Source: Parahoeflea halophila (GTDB lineage Bacteria; Pseudomonadota; Alphaproteobacteria; Rhizobiales; Rhizobiaceae). From it: DNA of 64,000 nt. Numbering within the stretch: position 1 is the stretch's first letter; each line of letters starts with the position of its first letter. A program made the position numbers and the translations under genes. This document shows, one piece after another, positions 10,135 through 19,765 of this stretch. Where the stretch lies: contig NZ_OCPC01000006.1 in assembly GCF_900220985.1 (NCBI RefSeq), positions 203,256 to 267,255 of the forward strand, written 5' to 3'. The notes beneath the pieces were generated by a model. The model was not told the origin of the DNA, did no database searches, and saw nothing but the letters and a program-made list of their open reading frames with translations.

Positions 10135-11331
10135 ATGGTGTCTCATCACAACCTCTATCTGATCGCGCTTTCGATCCTTGTTGCCATTCAGGCCAGCTAT
10201 GTCGGCCTGAATCTGGCGCTGCGCATTCCCGGCGCCTTCGCGCTCAACCGCCGGCTGCTGATCGCCGCCTCGGCGATCACCCTGGCGGTCGGCATCTGGG
10301 GCATGCATTTTATCGGCATGTTGTCGATGGGCACGGCGGCAGAGGTCGACTACCTGGTGCTGCCCACTCTGTTGTCGTTCCTGCTGTGTGTGCTGGTGAC
10401 CGGTGTGGCCATCTTTCTGGCGAGCCTGCGCTCACCGCATCTGCTTGCAATCGCCGCGGCAGTGATGGGCATCGGCATCACCACCATGCATTATGTCGGC
10501 ATGATCGCGCTGCATTCGAGCGCGCGGATCAGCTACGATCCGGTCTATGTCATCGTCAGCTTCTTCATTGCCGTCACCGCTTCCGGCATGGCCCTCTGGC
10601 TGGCGTTTTCGGCCGACCGGCGGCCACCGCTGTTCCTCTGTGCGGTGTTTCTCGGCTGCGCGGTGTCCGGCATGCATTACACGGCGATGGAAGGCACCAG
10701 CTTCGATTTCGCACTGGCTTCACCGCTGACGTCGACCTCCTTCATCTCCAGCGACACCCTGGCCCTGATCGTCAGCATCGTCGCCTTTGCCGTCTCCGGC
10801 ATCTTCATGCTGACGCTGGTCCCCAAACAGAGACGGCTGGACCCGGACGAGACCGGGCACGGCAGTGAAGATGAGCGCGCAGATAAGATCAGTGCACGCA
10901 CGATTGACGGCGGCACCCCGGACAATACGTCCGCCGGCGTGAAAGCGGCTATTCAGGCGGAATCGCGTTCGACCATCCTTCTGCCCATCGAAAAGAACGG
11001 AAACCGCTTTCATATCGCGGCCAGCGAAGTTGTGTCCGTGCATGCCAACGCCCATTACACCTACATCTTCAATGGCCGCGACGACCTGTTCTGCTCGCTC
11101 TCCATAAGCGAGATCTTCGAGCGCCTGCCCAAGCCACCATTCTACCGCACCCACCGCAGCTACATCGTCAATCTGGATCGTGTCGGACGGGTGAAGAAAT
11201 CGGGCGACGCGGCCATTGCCGAACTCGATTCCCCGGTACGCCGGACCGTGCCGATAAGCCGCGCCCGTGTGGGCGAGCTCCGGCAGGAACTTGTAAGCTA
11301 TCAGGCGCTCCAGAACCCGGGTGCCGCCTGA
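10135..11331 (+). CDS. coxC: MHYT-domain membrane sensor fused to LytTR DNA-binding domain (CoxC-like)
   Basis: A 398-residue protein with two parts. Residues 1 to about 225 hold seven predicted membrane helices with the MHYT-domain signatures MHFIGM, MHYVGM and MHYTAM; this domain is proposed to bind copper and sense a small gas or redox signal. After a polar linker, residues about 275-390 form a LytTR DNA-binding domain (NRFHIAASEVVSVHANAHYTYI and FYRTHRSYIVNLDRV). The same fusion defines CoxC/CoxH of the Oligotropha cox cluster. It lies 199 bases upstream of coxM on the same strand, so it is the likely membrane-bound regulator of the operon. CO as the signal is inference. Confidence 0.88.
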   Translation: MVSHHNLYLIALSILVAIQASYVGLNLALRIPGAFALNRRLLIAASAITLAVGIWGMHFIGMLSMGTAAEVDYLVLPTLLSFLLCVLVTGVAIFLASLRSPHLLAIAAAVMGIGITTMHYVGMIALHSSARISYDPVYVIVSFFIAVTASGMALWLAFSADRRPPLFLCAVFLGCAVSGMHYTAMEGTSFDFALASPLTSTSFISSDTLALIVSIVAFAVSGIFMLTLVPKQRRLDPDETGHGSEDERADKISARTIDGGTPDNTSAGVKAAIQAESRSTILLPIEKNGNRFHIAASEVVSVHANAHYTYIFNGRDDLFCSLSISEIFERLPKPPFYRTHRSYIVNLDRVGRVKKSGDAAIAELDSPVRRTVPISRARVGELRQELVSYQALQNPGAA

Positions 11332-11357
11332 AATTTATGTCAGCCGTGTTGACGCAG

Positions 11358-11383
11358 TTCGTGCGAGCAGCACGTATTTCGTG
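11358..11383 (+). promoter_or_regulatory. possible LytTR-type operator upstream of coxM
   Basis: Two identical hexamers TTCGTG occur at 11358-11363 and 11378-11383, 20 bp apart on the same face of the helix. A related TTGACG lies at 11349-11354. LytTR proteins usually bind direct repeats of about 9 bp spaced by about two helical turns, and the CO-responsive LytTR regulator RcoM is known to use TTnnnG-type repeats. The site lies between coxC and coxM. The assignment to CoxC is inference from spacing and position only. Confidence 0.35.
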
Positions 11384-11530
11384 AAAATAAGCAGTCATCG
11401 CACCGCCAGGCTGTTTCGCTTCGATCCAATTGCCGTTCTTCTATGGTCAGCCGAGACCGCTCAATACAATGTCCTTTGCGACAGGCCGCTTGACCGGACT
11501 TTCATTCGGCGTGGTTTGGGAGGAGACTAA

Positions 11531-12397
11531 ATGATACCTGGCGCATTCGATTATCATCGACCTGCAACCGTGGAAGATGCTGTGGGCCTGCTTGCAAAGC
11601 TTGGCGAAGAAGCAAATATTCTTGCCGGCGGACACAGCCTGATCCCGCTCATGAAGACGCGGCTTGCTTCACCCGAACATCTGGTCGACATTTCAGGCAT
11701 TGGAGATCTCAAGGGGATTGCCGTTCGGGGCGAGGAGATCGTCATCGGCGCCATGACCACGCAATTCGAGCTGATCACATCGCACGACCTGGAAAAGCAC
11801 CTGCCTGTCATTGCCGAAACCTCGCGGCTGATCGCCGATCCGCAAATCCGCTACAAGGGAACTTTTGGAGGCAATGTCGCCAATGGCGATCCGGGCAATG
11901 ACATGCCCGCGCTGATGATGTGCCTCGGGGCGACCTATGCGGTCACCGGCCCGGGTGGCAGCCGCGATATCGCCGCCCGTGACTTCTATCAAGGCGCCTA
12001 TTTCACATCCCTCGAGCATGGCGATATCCTGACCGAGGTCCGCATCCCGATCCCGCCCGCAGATCACGGCTATGCCTATGAGAAGCTCAAGCGCAAGGTC
12101 GGCGACTATGCCACCGCTGCTGCAGCCGTCGCCATCACCATGGCCGATGGCAAATGCACCAGCGCCTCGATCGGGCTGACCAACGTCTCGGAAACGCCGC
12201 TCTGGGCGTCCGCGGCCGCCGAGCTGCTGGTCGGCACCAACCTCGACAAGGCATCGGTCGATGCCGCGGTAGCGGCCGCCGAAGCCATCACCGAGCCGGC
12301 CACCGACATGCGCGGGCCTTCCGAATACCGGACCAAGATGGCGGGCGTCATGATGCGGCGCGCACTCGAACGGGCGCAGTCGCGGGCCAAGGGTTGA
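11531..12397 (+). CDS. coxM: aerobic carbon monoxide dehydrogenase, medium FAD subunit
   Basis: A 288-residue flavoprotein subunit, the same length as CoxM of Oligotropha. It carries both FAD-binding motifs of the family: AGGHS at residues 32-36 and TFGGN (canonical TIGGN) near residue 111. The CO dehydrogenase flavoprotein C-terminal domain follows. Electrons from CO oxidation pass from the molybdenum site through the CoxS clusters to this FAD and then to the quinone pool. The start has a strong ribosome-binding site (GGAGG upstream of ATG 11531). It is first in a tight series, with 11 bases to coxS. Confidence 0.96.
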   Translation: MIPGAFDYHRPATVEDAVGLLAKLGEEANILAGGHSLIPLMKTRLASPEHLVDISGIGDLKGIAVRGEEIVIGAMTTQFELITSHDLEKHLPVIAETSRLIADPQIRYKGTFGGNVANGDPGNDMPALMMCLGATYAVTGPGGSRDIAARDFYQGAYFTSLEHGDILTEVRIPIPPADHGYAYEKLKRKVGDYATAAAAVAITMADGKCTSASIGLTNVSETPLWASAAAELLVGTNLDKASVDAAVAAAEAITEPATDMRGPSEYRTKMAGVMMRRALERAQSRAKG

Positions 12398-12408
12398 GGG
12401 GAACACCA

Positions 12409-12909
12409 ATGACGAAATCGCAAATTGAACTGACCATCAACGGAAAGAAGGTCGAGGCGCTCGTGGAGCCTCGCACCTTGCTGATCCACTTCCTGCGCGA
12501 ACAGCAAGATCTCACCGGCGCCCATATCGGCTGTGACACTGGGCATTGCGGCGCCTGCACAGTCGAGATGGACGACATGTCGGTGAAAAGCTGCATGACC
12601 TTCGCGGTCCAGGCCAATGGCGCCGAGATCACCACCATCGAAGGAATGGCCAATCCCGACGGGACACTGAGCGCGCTGCAGGAAGGCTTCCGCATGATGC
12701 ACGGCCTGCAATGCGGATATTGCACGCCGGGAATGATCCTGCGGGCGCACCGCCTGCTGCAAGAAAACCCGACCCCGACCGAAGATGAAATCCGCAATGG
12801 CATCGCCGGCAATCTTTGCCGCTGCACCGGTTACGTCAACATCGTCAAGGCGATTCAGTATGCCGCAGCCAAGATCAACGGAACCCCGTATCAGGAGGCC
12901 GCAGAATGA
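12409..12909 (+). CDS. coxS: aerobic carbon monoxide dehydrogenase, small [2Fe-2S] subunit
   Basis: A 166-residue iron-sulfur subunit carrying two [2Fe-2S] clusters. The plant-ferredoxin-type ligands are Cys42, Cys47, Cys50 and Cys62 ([10 protein letters not shown]...SC). The C-terminal cluster ligands are Cys102, Cys105, Cys137 and Cys139 (QCGYC and LCRC). All eight positions match the numbering of the Oligotropha enzyme. ATG 12409 lies 12 bases after the coxM stop with a GGGGAA ribosome-binding site; longer upstream frames are antiphase read-through of coxM. The stop overlaps the coxL start. Confidence 0.97.
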   Translation: MTKSQIELTINGKKVEALVEPRTLLIHFLREQQDLTGAHIGCDTGHCGACTVEMDDMSVKSCMTFAVQANGAEITTIEGMANPDGTLSALQEGFRMMHGLQCGYCTPGMILRAHRLLQENPTPTEDEIRNGIAGNLCRCTGYVNIVKAIQYAAAKINGTPYQEAAE

Positions 12910-15335
12910 ACGACCAGACCAAGATTGATCAGGATCGCGCCGAACGGACCGAAAAACTCCAGGGCATGGGCTGCAAGCGCAAACGGGTCGAAGACATCCG
13001 CTTCACGCAAGGCAAGGGCAGTTATGTCGATGATCTGAAACTGCCGGGTATGCTGTTTGGCGATTTCGTCCGCTCTCCTCACGCTCACGCACGCATCAAG
13101 AGCATCGACACCAGCCGCGCCAAGGCGCTGCCGGGCGTGGTCGCCGTGCTCACTGCTGCCGACCTGAAGCCGCTGGGCCTGCATTACATGCCGACGCTCG
13201 CCGGCGACGTGCAGGCGGTGCTCGCCGAGGAAAAGGTACTGTTTCAGAACCAGGAAGTGGCCTTCGTCATCGCCGAGGACCGCTACATCGCATCCGATGC
13301 CACCGAACTGGTGGACGTCGATTACGAGGCCCTGCCCTGCATCGTCGATCCGTTCAGATCAATGGACGAGGATGCGCCAATCCTGCGCGAGGATATTCAG
13401 GACAAGATGGAAGGAGCCCACGGCCCGCGCAAACATCCCAACCACATCTTCGAATGGCAGATCGGCGACAAGGACGCCACGGACAAGGTTTTTGCCGAAG
13501 CCGACGTGACCATCAAGGAAATGCTGGTCGATCACCGCACCCATCCCTCACCGCTGGAAACCTGCCAGTCGGTGGCCTCCTTCGACAAGGTCAAAGGCGA
13601 GTTGACGCTGTGGGGCACCTTCCAGGCGCCGCATGTGATCCGAACTGTCGTTTCGCTGATTTCCGGTCTGCCCGAACACAAGATTCACGTCATCGCCCCC
13701 GATATCGGCGGCGGCTTCGGCAACAAGGTCGGCGCCTATGCCGGCTATGTCTGTTCGGTAGTCGGCTCGATCGTGCTCGGCGTTCCGGTCAAATGGGTCG
13801 AGGACCGGATGGAAAATCTCTCCACCACGTCATTTGCCCGCGATTACCACATGACCACCGAGCTTGCCGCCACCAAGGATGGCAAGATCCAGGGTATGCG
13901 GGTGCACGTTCTGGCCGATCATGGCGCTTTCGACGCCTGCGCCGATCCATCCAAATGGCCGGCCGGTTTCATGAATATCTGCACCGGATCCTATGACATC
14001 CCCACCGCACACCTGGTCGTAGACGGTGTTTACACCAACAAGGCGTCGGGCGGTGTGGCCTATCGCTGCTCGTTCCGCGTCACCGAAGCGGTGTTTGCTA
14101 TCGAGCGCGCTGTGGAACTGCTGGCAGAAAAGCTCGGCATGGACGCAGCGGAACTGCGCATCAAGAACTTTATCAAGCCCGAGCAATTCCCCTACAAATC
14201 GGCCCTTGGCTGGGAATATGACAGCGGCGACTATCACACTGCCATGAAGAAGGCGATGGACACCGTCGGCTACAAGGAGCTGCGCGCGGAGCAGGCAAAG
14301 AAACGCGAAGCCTTCAAGCGTGGCGAAACGCGAGAAATCATGGGCATCGGCATCTCTTTCTTCACCGAGATCGTCGGCGCGGGACCCTCGAAGAACTGCG
14401 ACATTCTCGGTGTCGCCATGTTCGACTCGGCCGAAATCCGCATCCACCCCACCGGTTCGGTCATTGCCCGCATGGGCACAAAGAGCCAGGGCCAGGGTCA
14501 CGAGACCACCTACGCCCAGATCATCGCCACCGAAATCGGCATACCTGCCGACGACATCATGATCGAAGAAGGCAACACCGACACCGCGCCCTACGGCCTC
14601 GGCACCTATGGCTCGCGTTCGACCCCGGTGGCGGGTGCCGCGACCGCCGTGTCGGCACGCAAGATCAAGGCGAAGGCGCAGATGATCGCCGCCCACATGC
14701 TGGAAGTGCATGAAGGTGATCTCGAGTGGGATGTCGACCGCTTCCGGGTCAAGGGTCTGCCGGAAAAGTTCAAGACCATGAAGGAAATCGCCTGGGCGTC
14801 CTACAATGCTCCGCCACCGAACATGGAGCCGGGATTGGAGGCGGTGAACTACTACGAGCCGCCGAACATGACCTACCCTTTCGGCGCCTATTTCTGCGTC
14901 ATGGACATCGACGTGGACACCGGTGTCGCCAAGACCCGGCGCTTCTATGCGCTGGATGACTGCGGTACCCGTATCAACCCGATGGTCATAGAGGGCCAGG
15001 TGCATGGCGGCCTTACCGAAGCCTTCGCCTGCGCCATGGGCCAGGAGATCCGTTATGACGAGCACGGCAACGTCATGGGCGCGTCCTTCATGGATTTCTT
15101 CCTGCCCACTGCCGTGGAAACACCGCACTGGGAAACCGATCATACGGTGACCCCCTCGCCGCACCATCCCATCGGTGCCAAAGGTGTGGGCGAAAGCCCG
15201 CATGTCGGCGGCGTACCCTGCTTCTCCAACGCGGTGAACGACGCCTACGCGTTCCTCGGCGCCGGACACATCCAGATGCCGCATGATGCGTGGCGGCTCT
15301 GGCAGGTTGGCGAGAAACTGGGTCTGCACGCGTAA
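12906..15335 (+). CDS. coxL: aerobic carbon monoxide dehydrogenase form I, large molybdopterin subunit
   Basis: The catalytic subunit, 809 residues, binding Mo-molybdopterin cytosine dinucleotide and the Mo-Cu centre that oxidises CO to CO2. The active-site loop reads AYRCSFR, the signature of form I (true CO dehydrogenase) rather than the form II loop AYRGAGR. The Cys codon at 14067-14069 is residue 388 and the Glu in [10 protein letters not shown] (codon at 15192) is residue 763, the numbers reported for the Cu ligand and catalytic base in Oligotropha CoxL. The start is ATG 12906, overlapping the coxS stop and preceded by AGGAGG; frames starting earlier at 12816 merely extend back through coxS. 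Confidence 0.98.
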   Translation: MNDQTKIDQDRAERTEKLQGMGCKRKRVEDIRFTQGKGSYVDDLKLPGMLFGDFVRSPHAHARIKSIDTSRAKALPGVVAVLTAADLKPLGLHYMPTLAGDVQAVLAEEKVLFQNQEVAFVIAEDRYIASDATELVDVDYEALPCIVDPFRSMDEDAPILREDIQDKMEGAHGPRKHPNHIFEWQIGDKDATDKVFAEADVTIKEMLVDHRTHPSPLETCQSVASFDKVKGELTLWGTFQAPHVIRTVVSLISGLPEHKIHVIAPDIGGGFGNKVGAYAGYVCSVVGSIVLGVPVKWVEDRMENLSTTSFARDYHMTTELAATKDGKIQGMRVHVLADHGAFDACADPSKWPAGFMNICTGSYDIPTAHLVVDGVYTNKASGGVAYRCSFRVTEAVFAIERAVELLAEKLGMDAAELRIKNFIKPEQFPYKSALGWEYDSGDYHTAMKKAMDTVGYKELRAEQAKKREAFKRGETREIMGIGISFFTEIVGAGPSKNCDILGVAMFDSAEIRIHPTGSVIARMGTKSQGQGHETTYAQIIATEIGIPADDIMIEEGNTDTAPYGLGTYGSRSTPVAGAATAVSARKIKAKAQMIAAHMLEVHEGDLEWDVDRFRVKGLPEKFKTMKEIAWASYNAPPPNMEPGLEAVNYYEPPNMTYPFGAYFCVMDIDVDTGVAKTRRFYALDDCGTRINPMVIEGQVHGGLTEAFACAMGQEIRYDEHGNVMGASFMDFFLPTAVETPHWETDHTVTPSPHHPIGAKGVGESPHVGGVPCFSNAVNDAYAFLGAGHIQMPHDAWRLWQVGEKLGLHA

Positions 15336-15351
15336 GGTCGGGGACTGTCCG

Positions 15352-16227
15352 GTGAATATCCCTCAGGAAAAAGTCGCCACAGAGCTCGCTGCGGTCGGGT
15401 ACATCCCCGATCGCGACCTGGCGACGGCGCTGTGGTTGATGGACAGCCTCAAGCGTCCGTTGTTGCTTGAAGGCGAGGCTGGCGTCGGCAAAACCGAGGT
15501 AGCGCGTGCTCTAGCACAGTTTCACGACACCAAGCTGATCCGGCTACAATGCTACGAGGGGCTGGATCAGAGTGCAGCGCTTTACGAGTGGAACTATCAG
15601 CGGCAGTTGCTCGCCATCAAGGCGCGCGACGGCACCGACGCCTCTGCGGTCGAAGAACATGTTTTCAGCGAGACCTATCTGCTGGAACGGCCGCTCCTGT
15701 CAGCGATCCGGCAGGACAAGCCGCCGGTGCTGCTCATCGACGAGGTCGACCGGGCGGACGAGGAATTCGAGGCGTTCCTGCTCGAACTGCTGTCGGACTT
15801 CCAGGTCTCGATCCCGGAGCTGGGGACAATCACGGCGACCACGATCCCCCGTGTCATTCTGACTTCGAACGGCACCCGCGAACTTAGCGACGCGCTCCGC
15901 CGACGCTGTCTCTATCACTATGTCGATTATCCCGATGTCGATCGCGAAGCCCGGATCATCCTGTCGCGCTTGCCCGGCATCGACACCGATCTGGCGCTTC
16001 AGATCGCCAATATGGTGAGCCTGATCCGCAAGGAAGACCTGCGCAAGTCGCCGGGCGTCGCTGAAACCCTCGACTGGGCCGCAACGCTTGCCGGGCTGAA
16101 CATCCGTCACCTCCACGATGAGCCGGAAGCGGTGTTCGAGACGCTGATGTGCCTGATCAAGACGGCAGAGGACAAATCCCGCATGACCCGTGAGGTCAGC
16201 GATCGTCTTCTGGGCAAGGTGGCCTGA
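15352..16227 (+). CDS. coxD: MoxR-type AAA+ ATPase, CO dehydrogenase maturation factor
   Basis: A 291-residue AAA+ ATPase starting at a GTG 17 bases after the coxL stop (VNIPQEKVATEL). It has the Walker A motif GEAGVGKTE at about residues 42-50, the Walker B stretch VLLIDEVDRAD and the sensor TSNGTRELSDALRRRC with the arginine finger region. CoxD in Oligotropha is a membrane-associated AAA+ chaperone needed to insert sulfur and copper into the Mo centre. An in-frame ATG at 15283 exists but lies within coxL. It couples to the VWA protein CoxE downstream, the usual MoxR-VWA pairing. Confidence 0.93.
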   Translation: MNIPQEKVATELAAVGYIPDRDLATALWLMDSLKRPLLLEGEAGVGKTEVARALAQFHDTKLIRLQCYEGLDQSAALYEWNYQRQLLAIKARDGTDASAVEEHVFSETYLLERPLLSAIRQDKPPVLLIDEVDRADEEFEAFLLELLSDFQVSIPELGTITATTIPRVILTSNGTRELSDALRRRCLYHYVDYPDVDREARIILSRLPGIDTDLALQIANMVSLIRKEDLRKSPGVAETLDWAATLAGLNIRHLHDEPEAVFETLMCLIKTAEDKSRMTREVSDRLLGKVA

Positions 16228-16228
16228 G

Positions 16229-17416
16229 ATGAACCTGGCTGAGACGACGGCAAATCCGGTCGGTGCGGGCGCCATGACAAAGCTCAACGGCTTTGCCCAG
16301 ATCCTGCGCGACAACGGTTTTATCCTCGGCCTGGCCGAAACCCGCGATGCGCTGAAAGTTGTGGCAAGCGGCGGGGCGGCCCGCCCCTCGCGTCTGCGGC
16401 CGGCGCTGAGATCCCTGTTCTGCAGCCGCCAATCGGACTGGCAGAAATTCGACGAGCTGTTTGATGCCTGGTGGCTGCAGCGCGGCATGAAATCGGCAAC
16501 CCGGGTTTCAGGTGTACCGCAAACCCCACCGCCGGGTCTGCAGACAGAGACGGCAGGCCGCCGCAGCTCCGGCGAAAGCGATCAGGCCGACCACGTCGAG
16601 CGTGGCGAAGGCAGCGAGGTTTCGGAAGCCGGGCAGTCCAGGCGCGAAGGCGCCTCCCGCACCGAACTCTTGTCAAAGACAGACTTCAGGCATCTCACCA
16701 ATCCTGAGGATCTGGCAGAAGCACACCGGCTCGCCGAACATCTGGCCAAGAGCATGCGTGCGCGGCTGACACGCCGGATGCATGCGCGGCGAACCGGTCA
16801 GAGGCTGGATCTGCGCCGGACGATCCACAAGAGCATCGCCCATGGCGGCACGCCCCTGGACTTGGTCTGGCGAAAGCGCAAGGACAAGCCGCTGCGGCTG
16901 GTCATGCTGCTCGACGCATCTGGATCCATGAGCCTTTATTCCGCTGTGTTCCTGCGTTTCATGCATGGCGTGCTCGACAGTTTTCGCGAGGCCGAGGCCT
17001 TTATCTTTCACACCCGCCTGATTCACATCTCGCCGGCGCTGAAGGAGCGGAACCCGCAACGCGCTGTAGAGCGCATGTCCTTGCTGGCGCAGGGCACAGG
17101 CGGCGGTACAAGGATCGGTGAGAGCCTGGCGACCTTCAATCGTTGGCACGCCCGGCGCTGCATTCATTCGCGTACCTGTGTGATGATCGTGTCCGATGGT
17201 TACGATACCGGAGCGGCCGAAGACCTGGGCGCCGAGATGCAGGCGTTGCGCCGCCGCTGCCGCCGCATCGCCTGGCTCAATCCGATGATCGGCTGGCAAG
17301 GCTATGCACCCGAAGCTCAGGGGATGAAGGCAGCCCTTCCCCATGTCGATCTGTTTGCTCCGGCCCATAATCTTGAAAGCCTCAAATCCCTAGAACCCTA
17401 TCTGGCGAGGATATGA
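16229..17416 (+). CDS. coxE: CoxE family von Willebrand factor A protein
   Basis: A 395-residue protein starting one base after the coxD stop. The C-terminal half is a VWA domain with the metal-ion-dependent adhesion motif DASGS (MLLDASGSMSLYS, about residues 228-232) and a later threonine region TGGGTRIGES. The N-terminal half is the CoxE-specific helical region, followed by a charged low-complexity linker around residues 95-150. VWA proteins of this type work with MoxR ATPases such as CoxD as a metal-centre maturation machine. The frame could open further upstream at 16190, but that part overlaps coxD. Confidence 0.92.
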   Translation: MNLAETTANPVGAGAMTKLNGFAQILRDNGFILGLAETRDALKVVASGGAARPSRLRPALRSLFCSRQSDWQKFDELFDAWWLQRGMKSATRVSGVPQTPPPGLQTETAGRRSSGESDQADHVERGEGSEVSEAGQSRREGASRTELLSKTDFRHLTNPEDLAEAHRLAEHLAKSMRARLTRRMHARRTGQRLDLRRTIHKSIAHGGTPLDLVWRKRKDKPLRLVMLLDASGSMSLYSAVFLRFMHGVLDSFREAEAFIFHTRLIHISPALKERNPQRAVERMSLLAQGTGGGTRIGESLATFNRWHARRCIHSRTCVMIVSDGYDTGAAEDLGAEMQALRRRCRRIAWLNPMIGWQGYAPEAQGMKAALPHVDLFAPAHNLESLKSLEPYLARI

Positions 17417-18237
17417 TCATGCCGCACCAGTCCGACATTCTGGATCTGATGAATGATTACAAAGCCAGGGGCGAAGCTTTCGCGCTGGCGACTGTCGTGA
17501 GAACCGTGTCCGTCACCGCAGCCAAGGCCGGCGCCAAGGCGGTGATCCTGGCCGACGGTACCATCACGGACGGCTGGATCGGTGGTGGCTGCGCCCGCGG
17601 GGCCGTACTCAAGGCGGCGCGGGAAGCGCTTTCTGACGGTCAGTCGCGGCTTGTCAGCATCCAGCCTGAAGACCAGCTGAGTGAACACCAGGTCAAGCCC
17701 GGAGAGTTGCGTGAAGGGGTTCTCTACGCGAGCAACCATTGCCCCAGCCAGGGAACGATGGATGTATTCGTGGAGCCGGTCTTGCCAAGGCCAAGCCTTC
17801 TCATTTGCGGCGCATCACCCGTCGCTGTCGCGCTTGCCGATCTGGCCCGGCGCATGGGGTTCTTCATCACCGTTTGCGCCCCGGCAGCGGATCACGAAAG
17901 CTTCGGCGAAACCGACCGCCTGATCGACGGCTACGAACTGCCCGCTGGTGCTGGCGAGCGCGATTATGTGGTGATCGCCACGCAGGGGCGCGGTGACAGC
18001 GCGGCACTCAAGGCCGCGGTGCGGGTGCCCGCAAAATATCTGGCTTTTGTCGGCTCTAGGAAAAAGGCAGCCGCCCTGAAGGCTGATCTGGAGCAATCCG
18101 GAACCCCATCGGCGCAAATTGCTGCCATTCACGCTCCGGCCGGCCTCGACATTGGTGCCATCACCCCCGACGAAATCGCCTTTTCGATCGTCGCGGAAAT
18201 GATCGAGATCCGACGTCGTGGCCAACGCACCCTCTAA
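17413..18237 (+). CDS. coxF: XdhC/CoxF family maturation protein
   Basis: A 274-residue protein whose ATG overlaps the coxE stop (ATGA). The N-terminal XdhC/CoxI domain shows AKAGAKAVILADGTITDGWIGGGC with the conserved GGGC motif. The C-terminal Rossmann-like domain begins with LLICGASPVAVALADLARRMGF. XdhC-family proteins bind and protect the molybdenum cofactor and help its sulfuration before insertion into xanthine dehydrogenase-type enzymes. The same role in CO dehydrogenase is inferred from position. Confidence 0.92.
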   Translation: MIMPHQSDILDLMNDYKARGEAFALATVVRTVSVTAAKAGAKAVILADGTITDGWIGGGCARGAVLKAAREALSDGQSRLVSIQPEDQLSEHQVKPGELREGVLYASNHCPSQGTMDVFVEPVLPRPSLLICGASPVAVALADLARRMGFFITVCAPAADHESFGETDRLIDGYELPAGAGERDYVVIATQGRGDSAALKAAVRVPAKYLAFVGSRKKAAALKADLEQSGTPSAQIAAIHAPAGLDIGAITPDEIAFSIVAEMIEIRRRGQRTL

Positions 18238-18277
18238 GCCGCATTCAGGCCCCAACCAGGCAAAAGGACACAGCAAG

Positions 18278-18796
18278 ATGGAAATGAATGGTTCACAGCG
18301 CATCGAAGCGCCTCGCGAAGTTGTCTATGCAGCCCTGAATAACGACGACGTATTGCGCAAATGCATTCCCGGCTGCGAGTCTATCGAGAAGGTCTCCGAG
18401 ACCGAAATGAATGCCAAGGTCACGCTGCGGGTCGGACCGGTCAAGGCGAAATTCGACGGAAAGGTGACGCTGTCGGACCTCGATCCGCCCAATGGCTACA
18501 CCATCAGCGGCGAAGGCTCCGGCGGCATGGTGGGGTTTGCCAAGGGCGGCGCCAAGGTGGACCTAGTGCCCGATGGCGAGGCGACCATACTCAACTACAC
18601 GGTGGCGGCAGAGATCGGCGGCAAGATTGCCCAGCTCGGCAGCCGCCTGATCGATGGCACGGCGAAGAAACTGGCCGGCGAGTTCTTTTCCCGGTTCAGC
18701 GAGATCGTCGGTCCGCAGCCGCAGCCGGTTGATCTGCCCACCGAAGATGCGAATGCTGGCAAGGGCTGGTTCGGCCGACTACGCAGTTCCTCGTGA
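18278..18796 (+). CDS. coxG: CoxG family SRPBCC accessory protein
   Basis: A 172-residue member of the CO dehydrogenase subunit G family, a START/SRPBCC fold with a hydrophobic pocket. Recognisable parts are MNGSQRIEAPREVVYAALND-like opening, the CIPGCESIEKV segment and GSGGMVGFAKGGAKVDL. CoxG is not part of the core enzyme. In mycobacteria it has been proposed to deliver quinone to the enzyme or tether it at the membrane. No C-terminal membrane helix is visible here. The ATG at 18278, preceded by AAAGGA, is preferred over the in-frame ATG 18218 that overlaps coxF. Confidence 0.92.
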   Translation: MEMNGSQRIEAPREVVYAALNNDDVLRKCIPGCESIEKVSETEMNAKVTLRVGPVKAKFDGKVTLSDLDPPNGYTISGEGSGGMVGFAKGGAKVDLVPDGEATILNYTVAAEIGGKIAQLGSRLIDGTAKKLAGEFFSRFSEIVGPQPQPVDLPTEDANAGKGWFGRLRSSS

Positions 18797-18886
18797 CAAG
18801 GTGCATCCGCGCGGTGCCATCCATGTTTTCACTGGCCTGCCCTCGGCTTGCGCCTGAAAGCAGTCAGTCTGGCGGAAAGGGTATCG

Positions 18887-19492
18887 ATGTATGACACCGC
18901 AGCGATCGTTCTGGCTGCCGGCCTGTCGCGCCGGATGGGGGATATCAACAAACTGCTGATCGAAATCGATGGCATGCCGATGATCCGCAGAACCGTGGCT
19001 GCCTGTGCCGCGGTCTGCGACGCACCGGTGACGGTCGTCACCGGCCATCAGTCTGAAAACATCGAGCGGGTGCTCGAGGGGCTTGTAGTCGGCTTCACCC
19101 ACAATCCGGGCTTTGCCGATGGGCAGCAGGGCTCGGTAGCTGTGGGTCTGCGGTCTGCGCCGGAAGCCCGCACGACGCTAATTGTGCTGGGAGATCAACC
19201 GCTTCTGGATGGCCCGGCGCTGGAACAGCTGCTCGCCGCACACCACGCCGGTGATGAAAGCCGGATCACCCTGCCGGTGAACGGCGATGAACGCGGCAAT
19301 CCGCTGCTGATCCCGCTGCCGCTGAAACGGTCCCTGATGGCTGACAAGAAAAATCCCGGATGCCGCAAGTTCACCCGCGAACACCCTGACAAGGTCAATC
19401 TGGTTGCGCTTGCGGATCCGGCCTATTTCACCGACCTAGATACGCTCGAGGATCTGCAATCCTACCGGGCCGGGTCGGGACGATCGAAATAA
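18887..19492 (+). CDS. MobA-like molybdenum cofactor nucleotidyltransferase (MocA type)
   Basis: A 201-residue nucleotidyltransferase starting at ATG 18887 with GGAAAGGG upstream. The nucleotide-binding signature is AAIVLAAGLSRRMGDINKLL, and the LGDQPLLD motif supplies the metal-binding Asp. Proteins of this kind transfer CMP (MocA) or GMP (MobA) to molybdopterin. Because CO dehydrogenase uses the cytosine dinucleotide form and this gene closes the cox cluster 90 bases after coxG, a CTP:molybdopterin cytidylyltransferase is the best reading. Nucleotide specificity cannot be settled from the sequence alone. Confidence 0.85.
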   Translation: MYDTAAIVLAAGLSRRMGDINKLLIEIDGMPMIRRTVAACAAVCDAPVTVVTGHQSENIERVLEGLVVGFTHNPGFADGQQGSVAVGLRSAPEARTTLIVLGDQPLLDGPALEQLLAAHHAGDESRITLPVNGDERGNPLLIPLPLKRSLMADKKNPGCRKFTREHPDKVNLVALADPAYFTDLDTLEDLQSYRAGSGRSK

Positions 19493-19765
19493 GGAAACGG
19501 GATGCAAGAACCCGGTACCGTCGAGCTCGTAGCGCTGCCGCCGCTTTGGGAGATTCCGGTGCTTGACCGAAATGCCTTGCCTGGACACAGGAACAGTCTT
19601 CGGCTCAACACTGCGCTTCCAGGGTAATAGCTTCCTCCCCGGCCATGTGGTTTGTCTCACCTGGCAGGACGTCAACACTGCGCTGGCCGGAGCGTCGTGA
19701 GAGAACATGTCGCCGGACGCAGGTAACGAAAATGACTTCGGTGCAACACATCATCCCCGCGGACT
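19493..19765. other. stretch after the cox cluster without a supported gene
   Basis: A 42-codon frame (19572-19700, +) reads plausibly but has no ribosome-binding site or family match. Otherwise nothing is visible before the EAL remnant. The cox operon probably ends here, but I see no strong hairpin-plus-T terminator. Confidence 0.35.

Noticed and set aside
13830-15329. 499-codon minus-strand open frame
   Set aside because: Fully antisense to coxL, whose catalytic residues are certain. Long antisense frames are expected at this GC content.
19572-19700. 42-codon plus-strand frame before the EAL remnant
   Set aside because: The translation reads plausibly, but there is no ribosome-binding site, no family match and decay on the right side.
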